Shown here: one piece after another, positions 1 to 8,863 of the stretch
How positions within the stretch are numbered: the first letter of the stretch is position 1
Layout of the letters: every line of letters begins with the position of its first letter
NCBI RefSeq assembly: GCF_001629735.1
Contig: NZ_CP015224.1
Coordinates: 744,001-808,000 of the forward strand
Source of the DNA: Lysinibacillus sphaericus
GTDB taxonomy: Bacteria; Bacillota; Bacilli; Bacillales_A; Planococcaceae
Length of the DNA stretch: 64,000 bases
Direction of reading: 5' to 3'
Program-made: the position numbers and the translations under genes
The notes under the pieces: generated by a model
The model's database searches: none
What the model was told of the DNA's origin: nothing
What the model saw: only the letters and a program-made list of their open reading frames with translations

Positions 1-302
1 AAATTAGGCTCAAACGTATAAAGAGCATCCGTGTTTTTCACTGCTGTATCCATTTGCTCAGCGCCACGTCCTTTATCGGCAAATGTTACTCGATGAAAGT
101 TGGCGCTATGTGTTTGCTCCGTACAAATAAAATCTTGCAGATTGCAGTTCAAAGTTGTGGCTAATTGTTGACGATTGTCAATGACATCATGGATATTATC
201 GCAAGTATGCAAAGCCATATTATTATGCTCTAATTCCATTGGATCCTTTAAGGTAGTTCCAGCGATAAATTGATCATTATCTACATATATTTTTGATTTC
301 AT
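1..302 (-). CDS. PgeF/YlmD-family laccase-domain protein, N-terminal part only
   Basis: The first 100 codons of a gene read leftward out of the window; the ATG is at 302-300. The translation starts MKSKIYVDNDQF and contains ICTEQTHSANFHRV followed by DKGRGA and TDALYT, the pattern of the PgeF/YlmD family (formerly called multicopper polyphenol oxidase or DUF152). Members bind zinc and act as purine nucleoside phosphorylase/adenosine deaminase-like enzymes or, in some bacteria, as peptidoglycan-editing enzymes. The catalytic Cys and His of the C-terminal half lie outside the window, so activity cannot be judged. It stands divergently from the membrane protein gene at 472. Family membership is fairly secure; the exact role is not. 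Confidence 0.75.
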   Translation of the reverse strand, partial: MKSKIYVDNDQFIAGTTLKDPMELEHNNMALHTCDNIHDVIDNRQQLATTLNCNLQDFICTEQTHSANFHRVTFADKGRGAEQMDTAVKNTDALYTFEPN

Positions 303-471
303 TCAATCACCCCGCTTTACTATATAAGATTCCACTATGAATGTATAGGTTCCACTCCCTTGAATATTTGTTACTACTTTCCCTTACCCTACTAGCGAAC
401 TTTTAGACATAATGAATAGATTTCTTCACATATAGTATGGGGAATCCTATGTGGAAGGAGAGAATAAAAAG

Positions 472-1098
472 ATGCCTCAACTAGATATTTTATTAATTTG
501 TCAATTAGGCATGGGTCTTTTCTGGATCATTACATATATTTTAGTTATTTATAAAGGATGGAAGGATAAAAAATACGGTATGCCTATGGTTGCTATTTGT
601 GCCAATATTGCATGGGAATTTATCTTTACATTTCTTTACCCACAAAATGACCTTCAACGATTGATTACGCTCACATGGCTCGTTTTAGATGTCGTGATAC
701 TGATGCAATTTTTACGATTTGCGCCACCCGAATATCGAAGAATTCTCTCTAAAAAATTATTGTATGCCTCTTTTTTAGTCACTTTAATGTTCAGCATGTT
801 GATGATTTTTGGGATTATTCATCAATTTCAGGATTATGAAGGGAAGTATGCAGCATTTTTGCAAAATCTCATGATGTCTGGGTTATTTATCGGATTATTA
901 TTACGAAGAGGGAATTTAGATGGTCAATCTATGGGCATTGCAGTCTGTAAGATGATTGGAACTTTGTTTGCTGCGATTGGCTTTTATCTCTATTTCCGTA
1001 CACCGTTCATGACCATTATTTCTATGGCTACTCTTTTTTATGACTGTCTCTATATTTTACTAATTTACAAAATGAAGAGGAAATTATCGACGAAGTAG
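472..1098 (+). CDS. Polytopic membrane protein resembling membrane-bound (PaxB/Pyr4-type) terpene cyclases
   Basis: A 208-residue, almost entirely hydrophobic protein with about seven predicted membrane spans. I chose ATG 472 because GGAAGGAG lies at a proper distance before it; a GTG at 451 would place the ribosome site inside the gene. The sequence carries a YGMP..A...NIAWEF block (Glu49) and an acidic residue in the last span (FYDCLY, Asp191). In fungal PaxB/AtmB/Pyr4 integral-membrane terpene cyclases an acidic residue in a similar WEF-like block and one near the last span are needed for protonating and cyclising the substrate. The resemblance is from motif memory only, and no prenyltransferase or oxidase gene is nearby. 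It could instead be an uncharacterised membrane protein. Confidence 0.6.
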   Translation: MPQLDILLICQLGMGLFWIITYILVIYKGWKDKKYGMPMVAICANIAWEFIFTFLYPQNDLQRLITLTWLVLDVVILMQFLRFAPPEYRRILSKKLLYASFLVTLMFSMLMIFGIIHQFQDYEGKYAAFLQNLMMSGLFIGLLLRRGNLDGQSMGIAVCKMIGTLFAAIGFYLYFRTPFMTIISMATLFYDCLYILLIYKMKRKLSTK

Positions 1099-1329
1099 TG
1101 ATTATTAGGTAACTATTGGTGGTTTATATAATTGGTAATATTTGTTGATTACAATGATATTGCAACTTGATGACAAGGTGCATCTTCATAAAGGTTGTTA
1201 AAAAGGGATTCGTCAAATTTTGTAGTTCATCTGTCATGTATTTGTAAAAATCCTTCCAAATATTTTGTGATGATTATTGCTCTGAAACTATTTACGATAT
1301 TAGAAGAGCAAACAGGAAGGATGATAGAC

Positions 1330-1938
1330 ATGTTGAAAAAAATAAAAAAAGCAGCACTTGCTTCAGTTATTGCAGCTTCATTATTACTACCAGTGGGGGC
1401 AATGGCGGCTGAATCCTATACAGTCTCATCTGGTGACACTCTTTGGAAAATCGCTTTGAAAACGGAAACAGGAGTACAAGAATTAATTGATGCAAACCCA
1501 CAACTTGCCAATCCAAATCAAATTTATCCTGGTCAAAAAATAATGGTCCCTGTAAAGGAACAAGCAAGCGTTGAACAAGAGGTCGTTAAACGGGTTAATG
1601 CGGAACGTGCGAAAGCAGGTCTTTCGGCATTACAAGACGATTGGGAGTTATCAAGAGTAGCTAAATACAAGTCGCAGGATATGCATGATAAAAATTATTT
1701 TGACCATACAAGCCCAACGTATGGTACGCCATTTACGATGATGAAAAACTTCGGTATTTCTTATCAATCAGCTGGTGAAAATATCGCCAAGGGTCAACGC
1801 TCGGCACAGGAAGTCGTTACAGCATGGATGAACAGTGAAGGTCACCGTGCTAATATTCTCAGCAAAAACTATACACATATCGGTATAGGGTATGTAGCGG
1901 ATGGCAACTACTGGACGCAAATGTTTATACAAAAATAA
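1330..1938 (+). CDS. Secreted LysM plus CAP (SCP/PR1) domain protein, YkwD-like
   Basis: A 202-residue secreted protein. A lysine-rich start and hydrophobic stretch ending in GAMAA form a signal peptide. One LysM domain follows (YTVSSGDTLWKIA to YPGQKIMVP, residues about 27-72), which binds peptidoglycan or chitin-like glycans. The rest is a CAP domain, with the markers FDHTSP, AGENIA, AWMNSEGHRANIL and YWTQMF. The Bacillus relative YkwD has the same CAP domain. Such proteins are usually sporulation or cell-wall associated, and their molecular role is unsettled. ATG 1330 is preferred because AGGAAGG ends ten bases upstream; in-frame starts further up lack a site. It appears monocistronic. Confidence 0.88.
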   Translation: MLKKIKKAALASVIAASLLLPVGAMAAESYTVSSGDTLWKIALKTETGVQELIDANPQLANPNQIYPGQKIMVPVKEQASVEQEVVKRVNAERAKAGLSALQDDWELSRVAKYKSQDMHDKNYFDHTSPTYGTPFTMMKNFGISYQSAGENIAKGQRSAQEVVTAWMNSEGHRANILSKNYTHIGIGYVADGNYWTQMFIQK

Positions 1939-2433
1939 ATTTATTTACTATGTAAAAATAACACATAATTCACATTTGGAAATAAACTAGCTATGTGCAG
2001 TGTATCCGTAGTTTGTACTGTATATTGGTCTATCAAGTTGTACGTTTTTAAAAAAGAAGTATATAAAAGGAAGTATGTTGAGATAAGAGGTCCCTAACAA
2101 TAATGCTACAATAAATCGTTACTGCTTCCTTTTTTATTGTTATGTAAAGTCAAAATGTATGAACATGTACAAAGCTTTGGCCTATAGTGGTATTTGAATG
2201 TTAAATTCCCCCTTTTACCTTCTGCACAAGGTAGAGGGGGGATTTGTATGGTTTGATATTTTGGAAAAAATGATCATTCTGTATAAATATAAAAAGGTTG
2301 TCAGAGAACTGATTTAAAGCTTTATTCAAGTAGCCATAGTTTGAAAAATATTGTGCTCCAACTAAATAAAAATCTAACAATAGACTATTGTACTTGATTT
2401 ACTGTGTTGCCATGCCAGCTATAACAGATTAAT
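1939..2433. other. Intergenic region between two convergent genes
   Basis: No convincing gene is seen. The stretch contains a possible long-range stem (AAGGAAG near 2069 with GCTTCCTTTTTT near 2125, enclosing about 55 bases) ending in a T run, which could be a small transcript or a structured 3 prime end, and a clearer hairpin at 2203-2244 listed separately. Confidence 0.4.
2203..2244. terminator. Hairpin, probable bidirectional terminator
   Basis: Two G/C-rich arms (AAATTCCCCCTTTTACCTT and AAGGTAGAGGGGGGATTT) with a short CTGCAC loop pair almost completely. It lies between the convergent CAP-domain gene and the cysteine-rich gene. Neither side has a long T run, so termination strength is uncertain. 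Confidence 0.5.
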
Positions 2434-3414
2434 TTATTTTTCTCTAGTGACCAATATATTGAAAACCACTGGCAAATCGGTATATCTTCTTCTTAACGTA
2501 GTTTCTTCATAAGTTCTATAAGAGAAACCAGAACTATCATGGGAAACAATGTCTACGCCAGTCCCAGTCACTGGTTCATTTGTATTTCCGAAGCCTGGGT
2601 GACAATGGCAGCAACCAGATTGAGAGGCTTCCACTTCAAATACTCTAATATTGCTACCGCTATATGGGTCGGTAAAGACGAAAGTGACATTCAGTTCAGG
2701 TTTAAACTCCACAATAAATAATCCTGGATAGCATGGATCTTTTCGTACAGTAAAGGCATACTCATTACTGTTTTGTAACTTGGTTCCAAATTGAATATTT
2801 CCTTCTCTATCGATCAATCCCGAAATAGTGTCAGCTACTTTTTCACCAAAGGACCTTTCCTGAAAAAAAATAGTTCCGTTCATGGGTTCTTCAATAATCT
2901 GGATTACAGGTGGTTTGCCTGCTGAATCCACAGCCCCAAATGGTTGATTAAACGTAATTGTATAGTAGCCAGTCCCTTTGCGGTGAGATACTCTGAATCC
3001 TTCTCCTGAATAGATTGTTCCATCCGCTCTGATGACCCCAGTAATCGTTCTTGGTTTTGGAATTATTGTTGGAAAATCAAGTCCAAACACACTGAAAGAA
3101 ACAGCTTGATCGACTGGATTATCCCCCTGGGTTACAGTGTAAACTAACGTCGATTCATTAAACACCCTGATATTTACCCTTATTTGCTCACACTGGGCTT
3201 GACAGCATACATAGCAAGAACTGCAACAGCTTTTACATTGGTTACAGGACTTTTCATGGCATGGAGCAACTTTGTTACAACCTGCATTTTTACAACTACA
3301 ATGGCGTTGACCTTCATCTCTACGCCTGCATGGACATTGATTCTCTTCCTTTCTTCTACAATTACATTGACAACCTTTCATTTGTCCAAAATGATTCTCT
3401 TCAAACTGACTCAT
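2434..3414 (-). CDS. Cysteine-rich spore-surface-like protein with duplicated beta domain, unrecognised family
   Basis: 326 residues starting from ATG 3414 with TGAGGAG just upstream. Roughly the first 75 residues hold about 20 cysteines in CxC, CC and CxxC arrangements mixed with Arg, Lys, Gln and His. The remaining part looks beta-rich and internally duplicated: ITGVIRADGTIYSGEGF..TGYYTITF near residues 123-155 and ISGLIDREGNIQFGTKL..GLFIVEF near 198-240. No signal peptide is visible. Cysteine-rich heads of this kind are common on coat and exosporium proteins of Bacillales, where they cross-link or anchor the protein to the spore crust, so a spore-surface role is inferred. A similar cysteine-rich head occurs on the propeller protein at 4492. 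I do not recognise the family. Confidence 0.7.
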   Translation of the reverse strand: MSQFEENHFGQMKGCQCNCRRKEENQCPCRRRDEGQRHCSCKNAGCNKVAPCHEKSCNQCKSCCSSCYVCCQAQCEQIRVNIRVFNESTLVYTVTQGDNPVDQAVSFSVFGLDFPTIIPKPRTITGVIRADGTIYSGEGFRVSHRKGTGYYTITFNQPFGAVDSAGKPPVIQIIEEPMNGTIFFQERSFGEKVADTISGLIDREGNIQFGTKLQNSNEYAFTVRKDPCYPGLFIVEFKPELNVTFVFTDPYSGSNIRVFEVEASQSGCCHCHPGFGNTNEPVTGTGVDIVSHDSSGFSYRTYEETTLRRRYTDLPVVFNILVTREK

Positions 3415-4491
3415 TTACGAACTCCTCACATTAATTGAATTTCCCTTGAGATTTTACACAAGAGATACTCACATAGTATGCAAGTTTAGTAGATAAGGAT
3501 TGTGCATTAACATAGATTACATGCTTCCGACACCTTGGGGTATAATAGGCAAAATAGAGGGGACAATGACGGTGCTTTTAAAGAACGTTACAATAGGTAC
3601 TTTTAGGTTTTTTCTTGATATCACTAAAACACTAGGCTTTTTATATCACGGTTAGTGATATCAGTTGTAATGACTATATTTGTTAAGTCTAATCTTTATT
3701 GATTACATTGATAGTTAAGATATATCTTACAGTGTCATGGATAACGACTCATTGAATTTTGTGCTTATTCAACAAACTTGTCCGACTAATTATACATTTG
3801 GATTACTCTAGTAATGTAGAATTCCCTTATGTTTATATGGCTAGTACTTCCGTATTGAAAAAATTATTGTTCCGATGGTTTATGTAGCAGAGTGGATTTG
3901 ATGCTAGTGTTAGGTATAGGCTTAAATTTGCTTCTTCTATATCAAGTTTTTAACGGGTAATAGAGTATATAAAAGATTTAAAGAAGTGGTTTGGAGTATT
4001 CTTCAAACTGCTAATGGGATTTTGCTATTAAAATCGGCGTTAATTAGTGCATTCTGGATGATTCAAATTATTATTAAGATGAATCCGAACGAATTAAAAA
4101 AATTACTATTAAGGTTACGTTTGATTTAGTAAATAAACAATTTAAGTAAATGTCGAGATATTTATACGGAAGATTTTTGCAGTATATACATTGTATTTTG
4201 GACGTTTTTTGGGATTCAGAGTGCGCCTATGGGTAATGGTAGTCTTTTTCATGCTTTTATAACTTACTATTCCGGTTGTTATTTAAACCTAGGGTGTAGA
4301 AGAATAAATAAAGTTGAACCATGTCTGACGAAGAATAACAGACGCCATCTTTATCCCCTCCATCGTAAAACTAGCGGACAATGTATTTAAAAGTAAAGCA
4401 ACTAATTACAACTAGTTAGATTAGGTGAATGTACAAGAAACCTACTTCTGTGGGCATATAGTAGCCATATATGTCAGGGAGGTAGTTCAGC
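3415..4491. other. Long gene-free region
   Basis: About 1.1 kb between two divergent cysteine-rich protein genes, with scattered stop codons in all frames. A short hydrophobic open stretch around 3985-4125 (ending ...LLLRLRLI) has no clear ribosome site or start and may be gene debris. No repeat, RNA or tRNA is recognised. The region must hold the promoters of both flanking genes, but no sigma-A or sporulation-sigma consensus stands out. Confidence 0.4.
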
Positions 4492-5529
4492 GTGAGAAAA
4501 GAACCGAAATTTTTGAGAATCAAGTTGAAATCAAATCCAGGTTGTCATTGCCATTGCTGCGGTTTTTGTTGCCCTTGTCGTTGTAATCACCCTTTTTTAC
4601 CGGTACCACCAAGCTGTAACTATCTTGTCTATGTAACAGACGCTGGACAATTAGAAACTCCTGATAACAGAGTCTCAGTAATAGATACAGCAACCAATAT
4701 GATAGTTGCCACCATTCCAGTAGGGACTGCTCCACTAGAAGTAGCGATTACACCAAATGGTGCGTTTGGGTATGTGCCAGCGCTTTTCTCGGATAATGTA
4801 ACTGTATTTAATACAGCAACCAATACGGTAGTCACTACGATTCCTGTAGGAGATGAGCCTCTTGGTGTAGCGATTTCACCAAATGGAGCACTTGCCTATG
4901 TTTCAAACCATGGTCCAGCAGCTAATTCTGTATCCGTTATAGATACAGCAACTAATACTGTAACTGCCACTATTCCAGTAGGGCTCCAACCTCAAGGTAT
5001 TGCTTTTACGCCGAATAGTGCATTTGCTTATGTGGCAAATGAAAATTCAGGGAATGTATCTGTTATAAATACAGCAACCAATATGGTAGTTGCTACTATC
5101 CCTGTTGGAATCCGCCCAAGATCCATTGTTTTCACACCGAGTGGGCAATTTGCGTATGTGACAAATGAAAATAGCAATAATGTATCTATCATTAATGTTG
5201 CAATCAATACAGTAGTGGGTACAATCCCTGTAGGAACCGGACCTGTAGGAGCAGCCATTACACCTGATGGTACATTTTTGTACGTCGTCAATAAAGGTAG
5301 TAATACTGTATCTGTCATCAGTACAGTGACCAATATGGTGATAGCTACAATCCCTGTTGGATCTTCACCTGACCAAGTAACGATCCTGCCGAATGGTACT
5401 TTTGCATATGTCACAAATCAAACTGACAATACAGTGTCTGTCATAGATATAGCTACCAATATGGTAGTGGATACAATCCCAGGGTTTAATGGACCGACTG
5501 GTATAGATACAGGGGTAATTTGTCTATAG
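4492..5529 (+). CDS. YVTN seven-bladed beta-propeller protein with cysteine-rich head
   Basis: 345 residues from GTG 4492, with GGGAGGT nine to twelve bases upstream. Residues about 17-45 form a Cys/His/Pro head (CHCHCCGFCCPCRC). The rest is seven YVTN repeats of about 42 residues with the pattern VSVIDTATNxVVxTIPVG..P..VAxTPNGxFAYVxN. The last repeat stops after its inner strands and the outer strand appears to be supplied by CNYLVYVTD at the N-terminal side, the usual velcro closure. YVTN propellers are surface or matrix proteins in bacteria and archaea and mediate binding rather than catalysis. No signal peptide is seen, so with the cysteine-rich head a spore-surface protein is the likeliest role, as an inference. 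Repeats are well conserved at DNA level, so unit gain or loss is possible. Confidence 0.85.
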   Translation: MRKEPKFLRIKLKSNPGCHCHCCGFCCPCRCNHPFLPVPPSCNYLVYVTDAGQLETPDNRVSVIDTATNMIVATIPVGTAPLEVAITPNGAFGYVPALFSDNVTVFNTATNTVVTTIPVGDEPLGVAISPNGALAYVSNHGPAANSVSVIDTATNTVTATIPVGLQPQGIAFTPNSAFAYVANENSGNVSVINTATNMVVATIPVGIRPRSIVFTPSGQFAYVTNENSNNVSIINVAINTVVGTIPVGTGPVGAAITPDGTFLYVVNKGSNTVSVISTVTNMVIATIPVGSSPDQVTILPNGTFAYVTNQTDNTVSVIDIATNMVVDTIPGFNGPTGIDTGVICL

Positions 5530-5924
5530 GATGGAAAAAGCAAGTTATTTTCATTCACGATTATGTGCTTGTGACTTAATTGTTTCAAAAAACTGTAACT
5601 TTTTATACTCGTAGCGCTTCATTCCTTGGCAGGACGTGCCAGTTGAACCAAAATTGGGTTAAGAACTGGAAAGAATACGTTATGAAAAATTTACACATAA
5701 TCGAAGAGCGTAAAATGGGGGTAGCGGTCGTTTACTTCTAACTATTGGTGCCATGCTACCCTAGTGTTACATAACTTATCAACTGTAATCCTCAATCGTA
5801 AACAAATCCTGATTGTGAGTGAAGTTTTATATGAACAGAACAAATAAATATCTACAAAAGCCACACACTATAGGCAATATATGAATAAGATGTCTCTGTA
5901 GTATGACCATAGAGGTAGGTGTTT
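5530..5924. other. Intergenic region
   Basis: Nearly 400 bases between the propeller gene and the VanW-domain gene. No gene, clear terminator or known RNA is seen; it presumably holds the VanW gene promoter. Confidence 0.4.
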
Positions 5925-6923
5925 GTGTTGAAAAAAAAGTGGGTTTCCGCGTTCTGTGTTTTATGTATAGTTGGACTTGTAGGTTGCCAAAAAAATTCGA
6001 ACAATGACCCAAGGATAGAGGAAGAAAATCAACAAGTAAAACAGCAAATCGAAGAATTGAAAAAAACAGTTACCTATGAGCAAGTGCCACAAAAGGAATC
6101 GGCTCTTATAGAGATTGTAGATCCTAAGACAAAGAAGATTATTGAAACTATTTCACCGAAGGATAGTGGCTATGAGACAGAGCTGCAAGCCTATCAGCGG
6201 AATATTGAGCAGTTAGCAAAGGAACTAGCAAGAGGGACTAGTGAGAAGGAAGGCTATGACCAGCGCATGATACTCGATCGATTGGATGAAGCAGGAAAGG
6301 TTATTAAGGGAAGGCCGCAAATGATTTTAAAGGAAAGTGAATTAGTGGAGAAAATTCTAGAAGCCTCTGCTACTGGTGGTCAAGTGGAGGTACCTCTTTA
6401 TTTGACTCAAAGTGGCTATTCATTAGAGGACATTCCTTATTTAGAAGAGGTCGTTGTGGCATCCTATACGACGTATTTTAATAGCGCTGACGTAGGAAGA
6501 AATAAAAATATTGAGCTTTCTGCGGAGGCTATTAATAATGTCATCGTTGGTAGTGGGGACCATTTTTCATTTAATACGATGGTCGGACCTCGAGATGAAG
6601 CAAATGGCTATCAGCCTGCACCAGAAATTATTAATAAAAAAGTGGTTATGGGCATTGGTGGGGGCGTTTGTCAAACTTCTTCAACCCTGTTTAATGCAGT
6701 GGATCAACTACGAGTTAAATATGTAGAACGTCACCATCATTCCTTGGATATAGGATATGTGCCAAAGGGAAGGGATGCGACTGTTTCCTATGGGAGCTTG
6801 GATTTTAGGTTTCAGAACACGAGTGATGTTCCTTTTTTAATTCAAACAACCTATGGAGAAAATTTTTTGACGATTGACATACGAACAGCTGAAAAATATG
6901 TAGAAATATTGACAAAGGAATAA
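5925..6923 (+). CDS. VanW-domain lipoprotein
   Basis: 332 residues. The N-terminus is a lipoprotein signal, with a hydrophobic stretch ending LVGC, and the cysteine is the expected lipidation site. A charged, coiled-coil-prone segment (residues about 28-65) follows, then the VanW domain in the C-terminal half, marked by SFN..VGPR...GY..AP, GIGGGVCQTSSTLFNA and ERHHHS. VanW-domain proteins occur in glycopeptide-resistance clusters and in many spore-formers, generally at the cell envelope; their biochemical function is unknown. GAGGT at 5912 fits starts at GTG 5925 or TTG 5928 better than GTG 5919. A strong terminator follows, so it is a single-gene unit. No van genes are nearby. Confidence 0.85.
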   Translation: MLKKKWVSAFCVLCIVGLVGCQKNSNNDPRIEEENQQVKQQIEELKKTVTYEQVPQKESALIEIVDPKTKKIIETISPKDSGYETELQAYQRNIEQLAKELARGTSEKEGYDQRMILDRLDEAGKVIKGRPQMILKESELVEKILEASATGGQVEVPLYLTQSGYSLEDIPYLEEVVVASYTTYFNSADVGRNKNIELSAEAINNVIVGSGDHFSFNTMVGPRDEANGYQPAPEIINKKVVMGIGGGVCQTSSTLFNAVDQLRVKYVERHHHSLDIGYVPKGRDATVSYGSLDFRFQNTSDVPFLIQTTYGENFLTIDIRTAEKYVEILTKE

Positions 6924-6930
6924 TGCTGTG

Positions 6931-6963
6931 AAAAGACACCATAGGACGTTGGTGTCTTTTTTA
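6931..6963 (+). terminator. Rho-independent terminator of the VanW-domain gene
   Basis: AAAGACACC and GGTGTCTTT form a nine-pair stem around a ten-base loop, followed by a T run, starting eight bases after the stop codon. Confidence 0.9.
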
Positions 6964-7105
6964 ACTGGCATGATATAGTTAAAATTGGATATATAGTAAA
7001 CATTAGGGAGAGAAATAGACAATGCATCAAAACTACTGGCTGTTATAGAAGCGATGGGCTTTATTGACACTGTATTCACCTCAAAACCTACATAGCTTCA
7101 ATGTT

Positions 7106-7562
7106 CCCCCGAATTATATTTTCTTGTTTATTTTTTATCCTTTGTGCTGTTACAGCTGCTTCAATTTCTCCGATTGCCCAATGTGTTGAAGGTGAGTCTT
7201 TAAATGAAGGTGCTGTAATTCTATCTAGAGCTGGTCTTTCGAATAGTTGGTTGAGCACTTTTCTGCCTGTTCACGTGTTAACGTATCATTCAGATTAAAC
7301 GTATTGGTACTTGTTCCCATAATTCCTATAGCAGTTACGTTTTCAATTGAAAGTTTAAACATCTGTAAATGTTTTGCCGTTGCCTGATGCCTGATGCCTG
7401 ATGCCTGAAAATTTTGTTGTGTCTTTGTGTACATACAGTTTCAATACTGCCACTACACCTGCTATTTGTGCTCTTGTAATCGTCCCATTTGGATTAAATA
7501 TTGTATCCCATTATAACGTTAAAACTGGATTAATGGCTGTGGTACCGATGCTGTTTCCACTT
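7106..7562 (-). pseudogene. Decayed S-layer-homology (SLH) domain gene fragment
   Basis: Reading leftward, three broken frames add up to parts of SLH domains: WDTIFNPNGTITRAQIAGVV (about 7510-7440), then FNLNDTLTREQAEK, then in another frame VLNQLFERPALDRI with FKDSPSTHWAIGEIEAA (about 7260-7135). F.D....HWA...IEAA and FNPNGTxTRxQ are the signature pieces of SLH domains that anchor proteins to secondary cell-wall polymers. At least two frameshifts and in-frame stops interrupt it, and no start region is recognisable. A four-copy 7-bp repeat lies inside. Lysinibacillus genomes carry many SLH genes, so this is probably a dead paralogue. Confidence 0.75.
7381..7408. repeat. Four tandem copies of a 7-bp unit (TGCCTGA)
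   Basis: Four perfect head-to-tail copies of TGCCTGA lie within the SLH gene remnant. Because seven is not a multiple of three, gain or loss of a unit changes reading frame, consistent with slippage having helped break the gene. Confidence 0.95.
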
Positions 7563-7717
7563 TAGACATATTAAGTTTTTTAATTATTAAGTTATAATGT
7601 ATAAAAAGAGGATATAATTAACAAATGAGTATTATGGAGAGTAGGCAAATAAAGTACTTAAGAAGTATCGCTTTATTATCAAGATTTTAATAATAAATAG
7701 AATGGAGTGATATTGTA

Positions 7718-7897
7718 ATGACATGGTTAACAATTGTTGGATTTTTTTTACTCTTTATAATATTTATAACTTGCGGTACTTACTTATTACTTAAAAATAA
7801 AAAGGAAAAAAATGTGCATAATAATATATTAGGTTTTATTTTTTTATTAGTAGGGATAATCCTATTAGTATTAAATTTATTATTTTTGCTCGATTAA
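7718..7897 (+). CDS. Small two-span membrane protein, unrecognised
   Basis: 59 residues from ATG 7718, with TGGAGTG ten bases upstream. It has two hydrophobic segments (residues about 4-25 and 37-57) separated by a short lysine/asparagine-rich loop (LLKNKKEKNVHNN). Such proteins of 55-75 residues with two spans are common in Bacillales and generally uncharacterised. It lies alone in a region of decaying genes, but its reading frame is intact, which suggests selection or recent arrival. Function unknown. Confidence 0.55.
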   Translation: MTWLTIVGFFLLFIIFITCGTYLLLKNKKEKNVHNNILGFIFLLVGIILLVLNLLFLLD

Positions 7898-7938
7898 TAA
7901 CTTGAAAATAATACCTAATACTATATATAAAAAAATAT

Positions 7939-8407
7939 ATGGTTAAATTCCAAATTTCGCTCCAATTCTTGCAAATGCTAAAGAAATGGAAAAGAACAAC
8001 TTCCTAGCTACATCCAAACAAATAATTGATAATTCGGACTTCAATTCAGAATTAGGTATGGTTGATAAGGCAATTGAATACCTTGATAGCCTTCAAATAA
8101 ATGTAATTGAAGATAATGAAAATTAGAGTCAATTGAAAATGGTAAACCGATGGTCGCAACATTTGATAAGAATTCTAATATTCTAACAACTCAAATTAAG
8201 GGCGATGATTCATCTAAATTAGTAATAGATTTGAATGAACTTGCAGCTTTAGAAGAGTCCATGAAAGAACAGACATCTGGTGATATTAGCACTTTCGCAT
8301 CTTCGATGAAACAAAATATTTTCACAAACTATGAATATACTATTGAATTTACTTCACCTGAATCATGGCAATTACATAGACCGAATCCTGATAATCCAAT
8401 AAATTGA
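7939..8407 (+). pseudogene. Frameshifted hypothetical gene
   Basis: A first open stretch (PNFAPILANAKEMEK to INVIEDNEN, about 7950-8126) ends in a stop and continues in another frame as LESIENGKPMVATFDKNSN through to PNPDNPIN (stop at 8407). The smooth continuation of composition across the shift at about 8120 suggests one original protein of about 150 residues. The sequence is acidic and helical in its first half. No family is recognised. The second part alone could still be translated from ATG 8150, but no ribosome site precedes it. Confidence 0.5.
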
Positions 8408-8830
8408 TAGTGAGGTCAATGACATAGCTGAACAAAGTGCAGAGGAAAGTATTGATTGGCAGGCAATATTGAACAACTGAATGTGATTGTTCAATTGGTA
8501 AAAGATTTAGCGATGAAAGCCAAAATTCTTGGTTTGAATGCGTCGATAGAAGTAGCTCGTTCGGGTGAGCATGGACGTGGTTTTGCAGTTGTCGCATCTG
8601 AAATACAAAAAATGTTCCAGAGCAATACAGAAAGTGCGAATCGTATTACGAAACAATTAGAAAGCATTAAACAATCCATTGATCAGGTGACTGCTTCTGC
8701 TAATCAAATTGCTGCCTTTACACAGCAAGTTGCGACGAGTATGCATGAATTAAGCGATCCTTATAAAGGGGTAAATAATTCTGCTGACAAGTTAATGCAG
8801 ATTAGGCGAAATCAAAGACAAGAAATTTAA
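8403..8830 (+). pseudogene. Truncated methyl-accepting chemotaxis protein signalling domain
   Basis: A first short frame (DSEVNDIAEQSAEESIDW) is followed, after a frameshift near 8456, by LGLNASIEVARSGEHGRGFAVVASEIQKM, the highly conserved hairpin tip of chemoreceptor signalling domains that contacts CheA and CheW, and then by part of the descending helix (QIAAFTQQVATSMHEL). Sensor and membrane regions are missing. It may derive from a short soluble receptor of the YfmS type. The fragment ends at a terminator shared with the opposing gene. A truncated product could in principle still be made from TTG 8456, but no ribosome site is evident. Confidence 0.75.
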
Positions 8831-8862
8831 AGGATAATAGCCGAGTGAAGGGCTATTATCCT
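8831..8862. terminator. Hairpin terminator between convergent genes
   Basis: AGGATAATAGCC and GGCTATTATCCT form a perfect twelve-pair stem with an eight-base loop, between the chemoreceptor remnant and the HAD gene that ends at 8864. The leftward side is followed by TTTAAATTT, so it can serve the HAD gene. Confidence 0.75.
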
Positions 8863-8863
8863 G

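Noticed and set aside
5028..5414. Leftward frame inside the propeller gene
   Set aside because: It is a by-product of the repeated codons of the YVTN repeats.
7101..7298. Rightward open frame with a hydrophobic start
   Set aside because: It is the antisense of the SLH remnant, whose leftward frames encode recognisable SLH residues.
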